A DNA stretch of 64,000 nt from Falsihalocynthiibacter arcticus (GCF_000812665.2 NZ_CP014327.1:868001-932000); one strand, 5' to 3'; positions 26,667 through 36,295 are shown, counted from the first letter of the stretch. Made by a program: numbers and translations. The notes: generated by a model from the letters alone, not told the origin.

Positions 26667-28346
26667 ATGCCAAAAGATGGACTAGATATGCGCAAATCCC
26701 AATCGCTGCCCATCCTGCCGGACCTCCTAAACTGCTGCGCCCAGAGTTTGCCGCCCCTAGAAGCATTGCTTGAGGAGGCCAGAGCAAACCTCCTGCAAAA
26801 GGTGCACGTCGATGGTCGCGTCAACGCCGCGCATCTCGAAACCCATCAGCACCAAGCCCATGTCTTTGCGTGGTTTGCGACCTATCAGGCGGCCCTCACT
26901 CGGATGCTGGCGTGGGCGCAATCTCTCGCGGATAGCGGCACTTTTGCGGAAATGGAACAACTGATCCTTCAGATCAGTTTTGGCGAATACCTCTGTCAAA
27001 TTTCAGGCGGTATCCCGATGAGCCAAGGGGAGATGGCCCGCTTGCAGGACCTTGAAATCTCGCCTGACGCTCTGCGCGTGACGGCGGTAGAAACGCTCAT
27101 GGCCCTAGGCAATTCTACCGCCGCCCGCACCAGACTTGTTACCCTTATGCAAGACAACACCGGCCACGCCACATTTGGTGCTACGGGTCTAGACGAAGAC
27201 CTTGAGATGATCCGCGATCAGTTCCGCCGTTTCGCCAACGAACGCGTTACTCCCTTTGCCCACGACTGGCACCTCAAGGATGAATTAATCCCGCTTGAGA
27301 TCCTCAATGAAATGGCCGAGATGGGCGTTTTCGGGCTGACCATCCCCGAAGAATACGGTGGGCTTGGGCTGTCCAAGGCAAGCATGTGTGTGGTCAGCGA
27401 AGAGCTTTCTCGCGGCTACATCGGTGTTGGTAGCTTGGGTACCCGCAGTGAAATCGCGGCGGAATTGATCCTATGTGGTGGAACCGAGGAGCAAAAACAA
27501 CATTGGCTCCCCAAAATCGCCAGTGCAGAAATCCTGCCAACCGCCGTTTTCACCGAACCGAACACAGGCAGCGATCTTGGCTCCTTACGTACGCGGGCTG
27601 TGAAAGATGGCGAAAGCTATACCGTGACGGGCAACAAAACGTGGATAACCCACGCCGCCCGAACCCACGTGATGACCCTCTTGGCGCGGACCGACACCTC
27701 AAGCGATGACCATAAGGGGCTCTCCATGTTCTTGGCTGAGAAACTTCCCGGTACGAACGACGTACCTTTCCCTACGCAGGGGATGAGTGGCAGTGAAATC
27801 GAGGTGCTGGGCTACCGCGGCATGAAGGAATACGAACTGGCATTTGATGGGTTCAAAGTTGATGCCAAAAACCTTCTGGGTGGCGTAGAGGGCAAAGGGT
27901 TTAAGCAGTTGATGCAAACCTTTGAGAGCGCACGCATTCAAACGGCCGCACGCGCAATCGGCGTTGCCCAGAATGCGTTGGAAGTCGGGATGCAATACGC
28001 CATCGACCGCAAGCAATTCGGCAAGAGCATCATTAATTTCCCGCGGGTTTCGGGAAAGCTGGCGATGATGGCCGTCGAGATTATGATCGCACGACAATTG
28101 TCCTATTTCGCGGCGACTGAGAAAGATAATGAGCGCCGCTGCGACCTAGAGGCTGGCATGGCGAAACTCCTTGGAGCGCGGGTCGCTTGGGCCGCGGCGG
28201 ATAATGCCCTGCAAATCCATGGCGGCAACGGCTTCGCACTTGAGTATCAAATCAGCCGCATATTGTGCGACGCACGTATCCTAAACATCTTCGAGGGCGC
28301 GGCAGAAATTCAAGCGCAGGTGATTGCGCGACGCCTTTTAAACTAG
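26667..28346 (+). CDS. mcd: (2S)-methylsuccinyl-CoA dehydrogenase
   Basis: An FAD acyl-CoA dehydrogenase that converts (2S)-methylsuccinyl-CoA to mesaconyl-CoA in the ethylmalonyl-CoA pathway of acetyl-CoA assimilation. The protein is 559 residues, about 170 longer than ordinary acyl-CoA dehydrogenases. The N-terminal extension contains the Mcd-type segments VFAWFATYQAALTRMLAW and ISFGEYLCQISGGIPMSQGE. The catalytic Glu lies in NIFEGAAEIQAQ. The start is ATG 26667 with GAGAG upstream; ATG 26688 is an alternative. Electrons go to ETF, encoded by etfBA at 15.6-17.3 kb. Assignment rests on the extension and length. Confidence 0.9.
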   Translation: MPKDGLDMRKSQSLPILPDLLNCCAQSLPPLEALLEEARANLLQKVHVDGRVNAAHLETHQHQAHVFAWFATYQAALTRMLAWAQSLADSGTFAEMEQLILQISFGEYLCQISGGIPMSQGEMARLQDLEISPDALRVTAVETLMALGNSTAARTRLVTLMQDNTGHATFGATGLDEDLEMIRDQFRRFANERVTPFAHDWHLKDELIPLEILNEMAEMGVFGLTIPEEYGGLGLSKASMCVVSEELSRGYIGVGSLGTRSEIAAELILCGGTEEQKQHWLPKIASAEILPTAVFTEPNTGSDLGSLRTRAVKDGESYTVTGNKTWITHAARTHVMTLLARTDTSSDDHKGLSMFLAEKLPGTNDVPFPTQGMSGSEIEVLGYRGMKEYELAFDGFKVDAKNLLGGVEGKGFKQLMQTFESARIQTAARAIGVAQNALEVGMQYAIDRKQFGKSIINFPRVSGKLAMMAVEIMIARQLSYFAATEKDNERRCDLEAGMAKLLGARVAWAAADNALQIHGGNGFALEYQISRILCDARILNIFEGAAEIQAQVIARRLLN

Positions 28347-28768
28347 AGCCTATATGTCAAAGCGCGATTGATCAGCAGCGTGATCTTCTCGATTTCGATG
28401 CTTGCCTTGCTGTCAAACAACACTGCGCGATTACCGTCGAATTCAAAGTCACCAGAAAAAAGCGTTCGAAATTCATTGATCACAGTCGTTTGACAATGGA
28501 CGAATAAGGCAAAGCCCCCCGCCTTTGGGACACCCAGCCTAATCGGGGTTCCAACATTTTTGGCAATCGGTAAATACGAAGGCTGCCTCCATTTGAGGGT
28601 TTCCGAAACGCCGCCGACCCGCTCATCCCTATCGGCGATTTCAAAGATGATGGAGCGCAGGAGAAGTGTGCCGTCCCGCGCAGGCCTTGGAAACCCGGCA
28701 AAAACAGCCGCAACAGCTTTGTCGGAAATGGGTGGATCGATGTGCGTCATGCCACACTTTGCAGCCAT
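28343..28768 (-). CDS. DUF1801 domain protein
   Basis: A 141-residue protein with the domain's features: AVFAGFPRPARDGTLLLRS, then GVSETLKWRQPSYLP and the GTPIRLGVPKAGGFALFVHC strand pair. Related domains occur in iron-sulfur chaperone-like and phosphoserine-binding proteins, but function is unknown. It is convergent with mcd; the two stop codons overlap in a shared CTAG. Confidence 0.8.
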   Translation of the reverse strand: MAAKCGMTHIDPPISDKAVAAVFAGFPRPARDGTLLLRSIIFEIADRDERVGGVSETLKWRQPSYLPIAKNVGTPIRLGVPKAGGFALFVHCQTTVINEFRTLFSGDFEFDGNRAVLFDSKASIEIEKITLLINRALTYRL

Positions 28769-28789
28769 TCAAGATCCGGAACAACATGT

Positions 28790-28824
28790 AAAAACGGAAA
28801 AGCTCGGGCCATGACAGCCCGAGC
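28790..28824 (-). terminator. Intrinsic terminator of glnK-amtB
   Basis: On the minus strand an eight-pair stem GCTCGGGC/GCCCGAGC with a seven-base loop is followed by TTTTCCGTTTTT. It begins about 28 bases after the amtB stop codon. Confidence 0.85.
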
Positions 28825-28851
28825 ACGTTTCTTGAAATTTCTCAGATGTAG

Positions 28852-30189
28852 TTAGCCTTTAGAGAACTCGGGATAGGCTTCCATACCAAGCTCCGCCACA
28901 TCAAGACCTGTGATCTCTGCTTCTGCACTCACTCGGATACCAACGGTGTGTTTCAGGAGGAGCCAGAGGGCACCAGAAGTTACGACAGTGAACCCACCTA
29001 CAACTACGATGGAGTAAAGCTGTGTGCCCAAAGACGCGTCGCCGTTAGTGAAGACAACCGCGATTGTGCCCCAGATACCAGCCATAAGGTGAACTGGGAT
29101 CGCACCAACAACATCGTCGATTTTGAGTTTGTCGAGCATTGGTACTGCGAAGACAACAATCAATCCACCGATAGCACCGATTAGCGTTGATTCACCAATT
29201 GTTGGCGTCAGTGGCTCTGCTGTGATGGAAACCAGACCAGCAAGCGCGCCGTTAAGGATCATTGTAAGGTCTGGCTTTTTATAGAGAGCTTGAGTGAGCA
29301 AGAGGGCTGTGATCAAACCACCTGCCGCCGCCGCGTTTGTGTTTGCAAAAATCCGCGAGATATCGGCGACGTCGCCAACCGAACCCATTGCGAGTTGCGA
29401 GGCACCGTTGAAGCCAAACCAACCCATCCAAAGAATGAACGTACCCAAGGTAGCGAGCGTAAGGTTGGAACCCATCATCGGGATGACTCGACCGTCTTTG
29501 TATTTACCCAAACGTGGACCAAGAACAAGTGCGCCAGTCAAAGCTGCCCAGCCACCAACGGAGTGCACAACTGTAGAGCCCGCGAAGTCAAGAAAGCCAG
29601 CCGCATCAAGGAAACCGCCGCCCCATTTCCAAGACGCTTGGATTGGGTAGATGATTGCCGTTAGAACAATTGTGAAAGCCAAGAAGGGCCAAAGTTTGAT
29701 GCGCTCAGCAAGCGTACCAGAAACAATAGAGGCCGTCGCCGCACAGAACATCAACTGGAAGAAGAAGTCAGAGCCAGTGGACGCATAGGAGTAATCGTCT
29801 GCACCCTCGGCCGTCACGCCAACAACTTCAAGAACTGCTGGGCCAAACACACCGGAAAGAACACCATCAACAGACCAATTACCCAATGGGTACATAAGGT
29901 TGTAACCGATCAAGTAATAGAAAATACAGGCCAGACCAAAGAGCGCCATGTTCTTTGTAAGCTGCATGGTAACGTTTTTGGAACGGACTAGACCGGCTTC
30001 GAGCATCGAGAACCCAGCGGCCATCCAGAAGACCAAGAAGCCACCGATGAGAAAGAGGAGCGAGTTGAGGATAAAGACGGAATCTGTTGGCACAGCAACG
30101 GCTACAACAGCTTCAGCGTCTTGGGCAAAACTGGCGAGAGGAAGCAAGGCTGCCGTCGCGCTCAGCGGGATTAATTTATTCAGTTTCAT
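28852..30189 (-). CDS. amtB: Ammonium transporter AmtB
   Basis: Trimeric inner-membrane ammonium channel, 445 residues. A signal-like N-terminus (LSATAALLPLASFA) is followed by eleven helices. The motifs FFFQLMFCAATASIVSGTLAER, DFAGSTVVHSVGGWAAL and GAIPVHLMAGIWGT hold the two pore histidines. It is downstream of glnK on the same strand (27-base gap), the standard pair in which GlnK blocks the channel when nitrogen is plentiful. Confidence 0.97.
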   Translation of the reverse strand: MKLNKLIPLSATAALLPLASFAQDAEAVVAVAVPTDSVFILNSLLFLIGGFLVFWMAAGFSMLEAGLVRSKNVTMQLTKNMALFGLACIFYYLIGYNLMYPLGNWSVDGVLSGVFGPAVLEVVGVTAEGADDYSYASTGSDFFFQLMFCAATASIVSGTLAERIKLWPFLAFTIVLTAIIYPIQASWKWGGGFLDAAGFLDFAGSTVVHSVGGWAALTGALVLGPRLGKYKDGRVIPMMGSNLTLATLGTFILWMGWFGFNGASQLAMGSVGDVADISRIFANTNAAAAGGLITALLLTQALYKKPDLTMILNGALAGLVSITAEPLTPTIGESTLIGAIGGLIVVFAVPMLDKLKIDDVVGAIPVHLMAGIWGTIAVVFTNGDASLGTQLYSIVVVGGFTVVTSGALWLLLKHTVGIRVSAEAEITGLDVAELGMEAYPEFSKG

Positions 30190-30216
30190 GTATAATTCCT
30201 TTGTCGAATCCAGCGC

Positions 30217-30555
30217 CTACAGCGCGTCTTCGTTGGTTTCGCCAGTCCGCACGCGCACCGCATGGTCTACGTCCAGAACAAAAATCTTGCCGTCGCCAAT
30301 TTTGTCGGTTTTGGCGGTCTTTTGGATGGTTTCTACGACTTGGTCCGCCATGGCGGCCGAAACAACGATTTCCAATTTGACCTTCGGCACGAAATTCACC
30401 GCGTATTCTGCCCCACGGTAGATTTCGGTATGGCCGGATTGAGATCCGAACCCCTTAATTTCTGTAACCATCATGCCCCGAACACCGATCGCGGTGAGTG
30501 CTTCGCGCACCTCTTCGAGCTTGAACGGTTTGATTGCTGCGATAATGAGTTTCAC
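30217..30555 (-). CDS. glnK: Nitrogen regulatory protein PII, GlnK type
   Basis: A 112-residue PII signal protein. Tyr51 in HTEIYRGAEYAVNF is the uridylylation site, and the B-loop has the usual GDGKIFVLDVDHAVRVRTGE. It senses ATP/ADP and 2-oxoglutarate and controls AmtB. Two direct repeats upstream may be an NtrC-type site. Confidence 0.97.
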   Translation of the reverse strand: MKLIIAAIKPFKLEEVREALTAIGVRGMMVTEIKGFGSQSGHTEIYRGAEYAVNFVPKVKLEIVVSAAMADQVVETIQKTAKTDKIGDGKIFVLDVDHAVRVRTGETNEDAL

Positions 30556-30682
30556 GTCGTTCCCCTTACATTCTCAGGCGTTGAACATCTGTTCGGTGCC
30601 CGCGCTTCCATGAGGCTAAAAAACGCGCAGACTTGTTCGGATTCAAGGAAGCAAACCCTATAATGCGGGCCTCCGGCGACCG

Positions 30683-30705
30683 AAAATGCACAAAAAATGC
30701 ACAAA
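30683..30705. promoter_or_regulatory. Phased direct repeats upstream of glnK
   Basis: AAAATGCACAAA occurs at 30683-30694 and again at 30694-30705, an 11-base period that puts both on one helix face. The core TGCAC/GTGCA resembles half-sites of NtrC. They lie about 130 bases upstream of glnK and 120 bases upstream of the penicillin-binding protein gene. Confidence 0.45.
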
Positions 30706-30825
30706 TTGGGCGATTAGATTAAAATTTAAGCACATCAAAAAGAAGAATCAGTCACGAATAGTCCCGTTACAAATCGGTTCAGACCCTGTAAGTTGAGGAA
30801 AAATACGCCCTAAGACGAGTAGCAG

Positions 30826-32976
30826 ATGACCGGAACAGGCCCAAAACGCCCCAAATTGGTGGCAGAGAAGCGCGCGAACGCTAAGAAGAGCAGCCCTAAG
30901 CGGGCGGCTCCTAAAACTGCGGCGCGAAAAACGCGCACCAAGCGACGTGCACGCCCCGCTCCTAAGAGAAATCCGATCAGTCGGCTGTTTCGCTGGATCG
31001 TTCGGTTGTTCTGGGGAATTACGTGGCGCGTGGGGGCTGTCTGTACCATTCTCGTCGCGCTGGGTGTGTTGTTTTACGCGTCCACTTTGCCCGAGCTTGA
31101 AGAACTGGTTGATGGGCGGACACGCGGTTCGGTAACGCTTCTGGACACCAATGGCCAAGTCTTTGCATGGCGCGGTGATCAATTCGGCGGCATGGTCACC
31201 ACCGAAACGGTGTCTCCACACCTCAAGAATTCCGTCACCGCGACCGAGGACAAACGCTTTTTCTGGCACTTTGGCGTTTCGCCACGGGGCATCGCGAGTG
31301 CTGTAAAAATCAACATATCCGAAGGGCGCTCGGCGCTCTCTGGGAATGGCGGGTCCACAATCACACAGCAAACCGCGAAACTGTTGTGTCTTGGCGTTCC
31401 ACACGACACGAATAAAATGACCGAACGCGAATATGAGTCCGATTGCCGTCGAGGATCACTCGTACGTAAAGCCAAGGAAGCGCTGTATGCGATGGCACTT
31501 GAGGTAAAGTTCACCAAGAATGAAATCCTGACGATCTACCTGAACCGCGCCTTCCTCGGCGCAGGCGCTCGTGGATTTGAAGCTGCTAGCCAGCGTTATT
31601 TCAACCTGTCCGCCAACCAAATTTCGCCTGCGCAAGCGGCGATGCTGGCGGGTCTTCTTAAGGCGCCCACGCGCTATGCGCCGACCAATGATCTTCAACG
31701 CAGCCAAGATCGCGCAGAGACCGTTGTGAAATTGATGGAAGAACAAGGCCTCCTTACCACTGCGCAAGCTAATGAAGCCCGCGCCAATCCCGCCACGCTT
31801 TCTGATGCAGCCAAATCGCGTACGGGTGGGTATTTTGCCGATTGGGTTATGTCCGAAGGTCCGAGCTATCTAACTCGCGACACCACCGAAGATGTGATCA
31901 TTCAATCAACGCTTGATCCGCGCGTCCAACGCGCTGCCGAACAAGCCATGCTGCATATTTTTGACACCAAAGTCCGCGATGGCTCCAAGGCCCAAGCCGC
32001 GATTGTGGTCATGTCCGCGGACGGAGCAGTACGGGCAATGGTTGGTGGCCGCGATGTTAAGGCAACAGGCGCCTTTAACCGTGCAACCCAAGCTTCGCGC
32101 CAAACAGGTTCCGCATTCAAACCCTTCGTTTATGCAGCGGCTTTGGACCTTGGATATTCCTACAACGACTATGTCAAAGACGAACCCCTGACGATCGACA
32201 TCCCGGGCTCGGGCCCGTGGACGCCATCGAATTACGACCATAAGTTCAGCGGCACAGTTACCTTAACCGAAGCCTTAAGACGCTCCCTGAACATTCCTGC
32301 GGTTCGCATATCCGAAGGCGTAGGCCGCGAAAATGTACGCACCGTGGCCGAAATGTTTGGCATTCAAAGCGACCTTGCGGCGGGTCCCGCATTGGCCCTT
32401 GGCGCATCCGAGAGCACGCTACTTGAAATGACGGGTGCTTATGCTGGCATCCTTAATGGCGGCCGTAGCGTAACACCCTACGGCCTTTCGGAACTGCGCC
32501 TTCAAGGCGACACGGAGCCGCTGATTGGTCAAGACGGTGGTATGGGCGAGCGGGTCATCACAACCAATGCTGCCGAGCAACTCACCTATATGATGTATCA
32601 AGTGATCGAATCCGGAAGTGGCCGTCGTGCCAAACTTGATGGACGTCAAGCCGCAGGAAAAACGGGCACAACACAGGCCGCCCGCGACGCGTGGTTTATC
32701 GGATTTACAGCGGATTATGTCACCGGTGTTTGGCTTGGCTATGACGACAATACGCCGCTAACGGGTGTCACGGGAAGCGGGCTTCCCGCTGAAATCTGGC
32801 ATGATGCTATGGTCCGCATCAACGAGGGCGTCCCAATTTCTCCCCTGCCGATGATTGATGGACAAGCGCCCAGCGCCTATGTCGACCCGAATGCACCCCA
32901 ACGTGCCAATCCCCAGCCCAAGGGAACCAATCCGATCGAGAACCTGCTCCTGCAGATTTTTGGCGGCGGGAACTAG
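30826..32976 (+). CDS. Class A penicillin-binding protein (PBP1-type)
   Basis: Bifunctional peptidoglycan synthase, 716 residues. A very basic cytoplasmic tail (residues 1-55, Lys/Arg/Pro/Ala rich) precedes one TM helix (about 62-87). The glycosyltransferase domain has ATEDKRFFWHFGVSPRG, GGSTITQQTAK and KEILTIYLNRAFLG-like sequence. The transpeptidase has SxxK in RQTGSAFKPFVYA, SLN in RRSLNIPAVR, and AGKTGTTQ. A Pro-rich C-terminal tail follows. It is convergent with mlaC, stops overlapping. Confidence 0.92.
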   Translation: MTGTGPKRPKLVAEKRANAKKSSPKRAAPKTAARKTRTKRRARPAPKRNPISRLFRWIVRLFWGITWRVGAVCTILVALGVLFYASTLPELEELVDGRTRGSVTLLDTNGQVFAWRGDQFGGMVTTETVSPHLKNSVTATEDKRFFWHFGVSPRGIASAVKINISEGRSALSGNGGSTITQQTAKLLCLGVPHDTNKMTEREYESDCRRGSLVRKAKEALYAMALEVKFTKNEILTIYLNRAFLGAGARGFEAASQRYFNLSANQISPAQAAMLAGLLKAPTRYAPTNDLQRSQDRAETVVKLMEEQGLLTTAQANEARANPATLSDAAKSRTGGYFADWVMSEGPSYLTRDTTEDVIIQSTLDPRVQRAAEQAMLHIFDTKVRDGSKAQAAIVVMSADGAVRAMVGGRDVKATGAFNRATQASRQTGSAFKPFVYAAALDLGYSYNDYVKDEPLTIDIPGSGPWTPSNYDHKFSGTVTLTEALRRSLNIPAVRISEGVGRENVRTVAEMFGIQSDLAAGPALALGASESTLLEMTGAYAGILNGGRSVTPYGLSELRLQGDTEPLIGQDGGMGERVITTNAAEQLTYMMYQVIESGSGRRAKLDGRQAAGKTGTTQAARDAWFIGFTADYVTGVWLGYDDNTPLTGVTGSGLPAEIWHDAMVRINEGVPISPLPMIDGQAPSAYVDPNAPQRANPQPKGTNPIENLLLQIFGGGN

Positions 32977-33578
32977 CTGAGTTTCTTCAACTGCGCGATT
33001 GCCTTATTAAGGTCGCCATTGTTCGCATCAATAATCGAGCCGATTTCAGAGCGCTCGGTTAGGAGCATATTGATGCCCTCGATGAACATGTTGAAAAACC
33101 TGTGTTTGCCGGATTTATCGGAGATCAGGAATTTGATTTCAAACGGCGCTTCGCCGCGCATAAACGCTGTCGTTTTAACTTCGACAAAGCTTTTCACGGT
33201 TTCGGCGCTATCGACTTCAATTCGACCCCCAATAAATTGGTGGAACTGGCTGCCGTATTTACGCGCGATGTAAGTTTCAAAAGCCCCCGTAAACGCCTTT
33301 ATTTGGGCGGGTGAGGCCCTGCGCGCATCCGACCCCAAAGCATAGCGTGCGATGGCGGGCACATCCGCATAGTCCGCGAAAATACGCTGAAAATCTTTGT
33401 ACATCGCCCGTTCAGGCTTCCCCGTGGCGATCACAGCGTTGATATCATCCACCAGTTTGATAACGAGCGTTTTAGATGCATCCACCGAAAGCGCAAAAGT
33501 CATGGGGGCCGTCGATAGCCAAAGTCCAGAGGCAACGAGGCCTCCCAAAATGCTGCGTCGTGTAACCTGATGTGTCAT
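32973..33578 (-). CDS. mlaC: MlaC/Ttg2D family periplasmic phospholipid carrier
   Basis: A 201-residue exported protein. The signal sequence has a twin arginine (VTRRSILGGLVASGLWL), so Tat export is possible. The mature part contains AMYKDFQRIFADYADVPAIA, GSDARRASPAQIKAFTGAF and SGKHRFFNMFIEGINML, typical of MlaC. It carries phospholipid between the outer-membrane MlaA and the inner-membrane MlaFEDB. It is nine bases downstream of mlaA; the ABC complex genes are not in this window. Confidence 0.88.
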   Translation of the reverse strand: MTHQVTRRSILGGLVASGLWLSTAPMTFALSVDASKTLVIKLVDDINAVIATGKPERAMYKDFQRIFADYADVPAIARYALGSDARRASPAQIKAFTGAFETYIARKYGSQFHQFIGGRIEVDSAETVKSFVEVKTTAFMRGEAPFEIKFLISDKSGKHRFFNMFIEGINMLLTERSEIGSIIDANNGDLNKAIAQLKKLS

Positions 33579-33587
33579 AACTGCCTC

Positions 33588-34397
33588 TTATTCAGTATCG
33601 CAGGACCCTGTAGATGCAGAAGGGTCCGCGTAGGGATCTGCATATGGGTCTGCATAGCCATTTGTGCAACCATCCGCACTTGGGGCGACTTCTTGCCCAA
33701 GTTCATAGCGACGGTTCTGAAGGTACATCATACGGGTCTGAACATAACTGTCCGCGCTCTCATTGAAAAGCTGATCCACGGAACCTGAATAACGGAAACG
33801 CTTATCAAGCTTCGCACCCAATAACGCCAGAAGGCCAACGGCGGCATAGCGCCCACCATCATAATAGAACATTGGATTTGTCGCCAAATCAACAACGCCA
33901 CCGACGGCGTCACGTTGGGTCGTTGGACCCAAAAACGGCGCTTCAAGATATGCCCCTTCACCGACACCCCATACTGCCAATGTGTCGCCAAACCCTGTGC
34001 TGTCCTCGTAAATCCCCATGTCGGATGCGACATCAAACAAGCCAGCAAGGCCAAAGGTCGTATTCACCAAGAGGCGCGTTGAATTTTGCGCGGCCCCCGC
34101 CAAGTCAAACTGAAGAATGTTGTTTCCAACCATCGGATACAGCGCGAGATAATCTGAAAAATTCGTCACCGTGGTCCGCAAAAACTCTGGGGTCTTTCCA
34201 TAAGCCTGCGCGACAGGCCCAATCATCCCTTGATCCGATTGCTTGGTGCGTTCATGACGCGCGCGGTTAGATTTTTCGTAGGGGTCGTAAATTTCACCCG
34301 TGCGCTCTGGATGCGCACAGGAAGACAATAACGACACGCTTAACAAACAAATAATTAAGCTACACTTGGCGCGGATACGAATTTCTGGCAAAAACAC
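33588..34397 (-). CDS. mlaA: MlaA (VacJ) outer-membrane lipoprotein
   Basis: Removes phospholipid from the outer leaflet of the outer membrane and hands it to MlaC. A lipobox LLSSC lies at the end of the signal peptide. The domain shows YDPYEKSNRARHERTK, LLVNTTFGLAGLFDVASDMG and FGDTLAVWGVGEGAYLEAPFLGPTTQRDAVG. GTG 34397 is preferred (269 residues) because GAGAAG lies just upstream; TTG 34409 is the alternative. The C-terminus ends with a short repeat of YADP units, an unusual tail for the family. Confidence 0.9.
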   Translation of the reverse strand: MFLPEIRIRAKCSLIICLLSVSLLSSCAHPERTGEIYDPYEKSNRARHERTKQSDQGMIGPVAQAYGKTPEFLRTTVTNFSDYLALYPMVGNNILQFDLAGAAQNSTRLLVNTTFGLAGLFDVASDMGIYEDSTGFGDTLAVWGVGEGAYLEAPFLGPTTQRDAVGGVVDLATNPMFYYDGGRYAAVGLLALLGAKLDKRFRYSGSVDQLFNESADSYVQTRMMYLQNRRYELGQEVAPSADGCTNGYADPYADPYADPSASTGSCDTE

Positions 34398-34459
34398 GAC
34401 ACTTCTCAACGAGTTATTTGTACTTTTGGGTCACATACTGATGTTATCGACAAAGCCCA

Positions 34460-34501
34460 ACCCAAAAAGGCTGACCTATTATCTTTTGAAGCTTTTTGGG
34501 T
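34460..34501. repeat. Inverted repeat upstream of the T1SS genes
   Basis: ACCCAAAAAG (34460-34469) and CTTTTTGGGT (34492-34501) are perfect inverted repeats separated by 22 bases, about 60 bases before the ABC gene and 60 bases upstream of mlaA. It could be an operator or a weak hairpin; no function is assigned. Confidence 0.35.
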
Positions 34502-34559
34502 ACAACGCAGCCTACGGAATTGCAACCGCAACTCCTATTAAACGAGACATTTACGCCTA

Positions 34560-36295
34560 ATGCAAAAACAATTCACTGATCTGGGTCGCGAAGAACTCAA
34601 TGCGGCACAGCGCCAGAACCGCCCCCTTATCTGGGCGATGATTCTATTCAGCATCTTTGTGAACTTGTTAATGCTGACGGGGCCGTTGTTTATGCTCCAA
34701 ATTTACGACCGCGTCCTTTCTAGTCGTTCTGTTGAAACGCTGATTGCACTCTCGATATTGGCAACGTTCCTTTATTTTTGCATGGGCGTTTTGGATTTCA
34801 CGCGTGGGCGGATTATGGCGCGTGCAGGGGCTCGTTTTCAGGCCAGTTTAAACAAGCGGGTTTTTTCCGCCGTTTTACGCGCCAACACGGTGCCGCAATT
34901 GCAAAAGAACGCCAATACAGCGCTGCAAGATGTCGATGCCGTGCAATCCTTCATTTCCTCCCCCATTTTCATTGCCTTCGTTGACTTGCCGTGGACGCCG
35001 ATCTTTATCGCGACAATTTTTCTCTTCCACCCGTGGCTTGGCATCCTCGCGGTTACGGGGGGGCGTTCCTGATGGTCGTGGCTTTTTTCAACCAAATTTC
35101 CACAAAAGCGCCTGTTCTCTCGGCTGGCCTCGCTGCCCGCAGAGCCGATTTTCAAGCCCAAGAGATTCGGTTCGAAGCTGAAACCATTCAAAGCTTGGGA
35201 ATGCGCGAGGCCGCCTTTGAGCGTTGGCGCTCAACGCGCGAAAGTGCTTTGGAATTTACGCTCACCGCCTCTGATCGCGGGGGCGGTTTTTCAACGACCA
35301 CCAAGACTTTCCGCCAGTTCCTTCAATCTGCCATGCTTGCGCTTGGGGCGTATCTCGTCCTTCAAAACGAGTTGTCCGCCGGCGCAATGATCGCAGGGTC
35401 GATCCTCCTTGGACGCGCGCTTCAACCCGTGGAGCAAGCGATTGGCGGCTGGGCGTATGTTGTGCGGGCCAAACAGGGGTGGCGATCATTGTCCGAACTT
35501 CTAAGCGCCATACCCCCCGATGAGCCGCGCACAACACTTCCGTCGCCCAGCGCAAAACTCGACGTACAACAGATAACCGTCGTTCCCCCCGGCGACAGTC
35601 AGGCCGCCCTTAGAATGGTGAGCTTTTCCTTGCCCGCAGGTACGGCTCTCGGGGTGATTGGATCGTCGGGTTCGGGCAAGTCAACGCTCGCGCGCGCCTT
35701 AACGGGGGTTTGGCGTCTTGCTGGGGGTACCATCCGGTTGGATAACGCCTCCCTTGAGCAATACGATCCAGACGTTCTTGGAAAATATATCGGCTATCTC
35801 CCCCAGAAGGTTCAACTCTTTGAGGGAACCGTCGCCCAGAATATTGGCCGGCTTTCCCAAGATATCAACGATGATAAGGTTGTTGCTGCAGCGAAAAAAG
35901 CCGCCGCCCACGAAATGATCCTGACGCTCCCACAGGGATACGACACGCAGGTGTCCGGAGCGGGTGGCCGCCTGTCAGGAGGGCAAATTCAGCGTATCGG
36001 CTTGGCGCGTGCCTTTTATGATGATCCCGTCTTGTTGGTGCTCGACGAGCCCAATTCAAACCTCGACAACGTGGGGTCCGAGGCCCTCAACCACGCCATT
36101 CGTGCCGCCAAATCTGCGGGCAATTCGGTCATCATAATGGCGCATCGCCCCGCCGCCATTCGGGAATGCGACTTGCTTCTTATTATGGAGAACGGATCGG
36201 TCAAAGCATTTGGACCAAAGAACGAAATTCTTCAACAGAACGTCACAAACCACAACCAAATTAGCCAGAATCAAGGCGCGGGGGGTGTTACATGA
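34560..36295 (+). pseudogene. Type I secretion ABC transporter (PrtD-like), frame broken at a G7 tract
   Basis: Two frames together encode a permease-ATPase of about 578 residues, the normal length for PrtD/AprD. The first (MQKQFTDLGREELNAAQRQN to LGILAVTG) holds the N-terminal and first membrane segments. The second, from about 35064, carries the rest of the membrane domain and the ATPase: [29 protein letters not shown] and VLLVLDEPNSNLD. The shift lies at 35057-35063, seven G; one added or two removed restores the frame. The downstream part overlaps the HlyD start by four bases, so an intact operon is the expected state. No secreted substrate gene is adjacent. Confidence 0.88.

Noticed and set aside
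34300-34560. An 86-codon frame before the T1SS genes
   Set aside because: It overlaps the MlaA start and inverted repeat, with no ribosome binding site or similarity.
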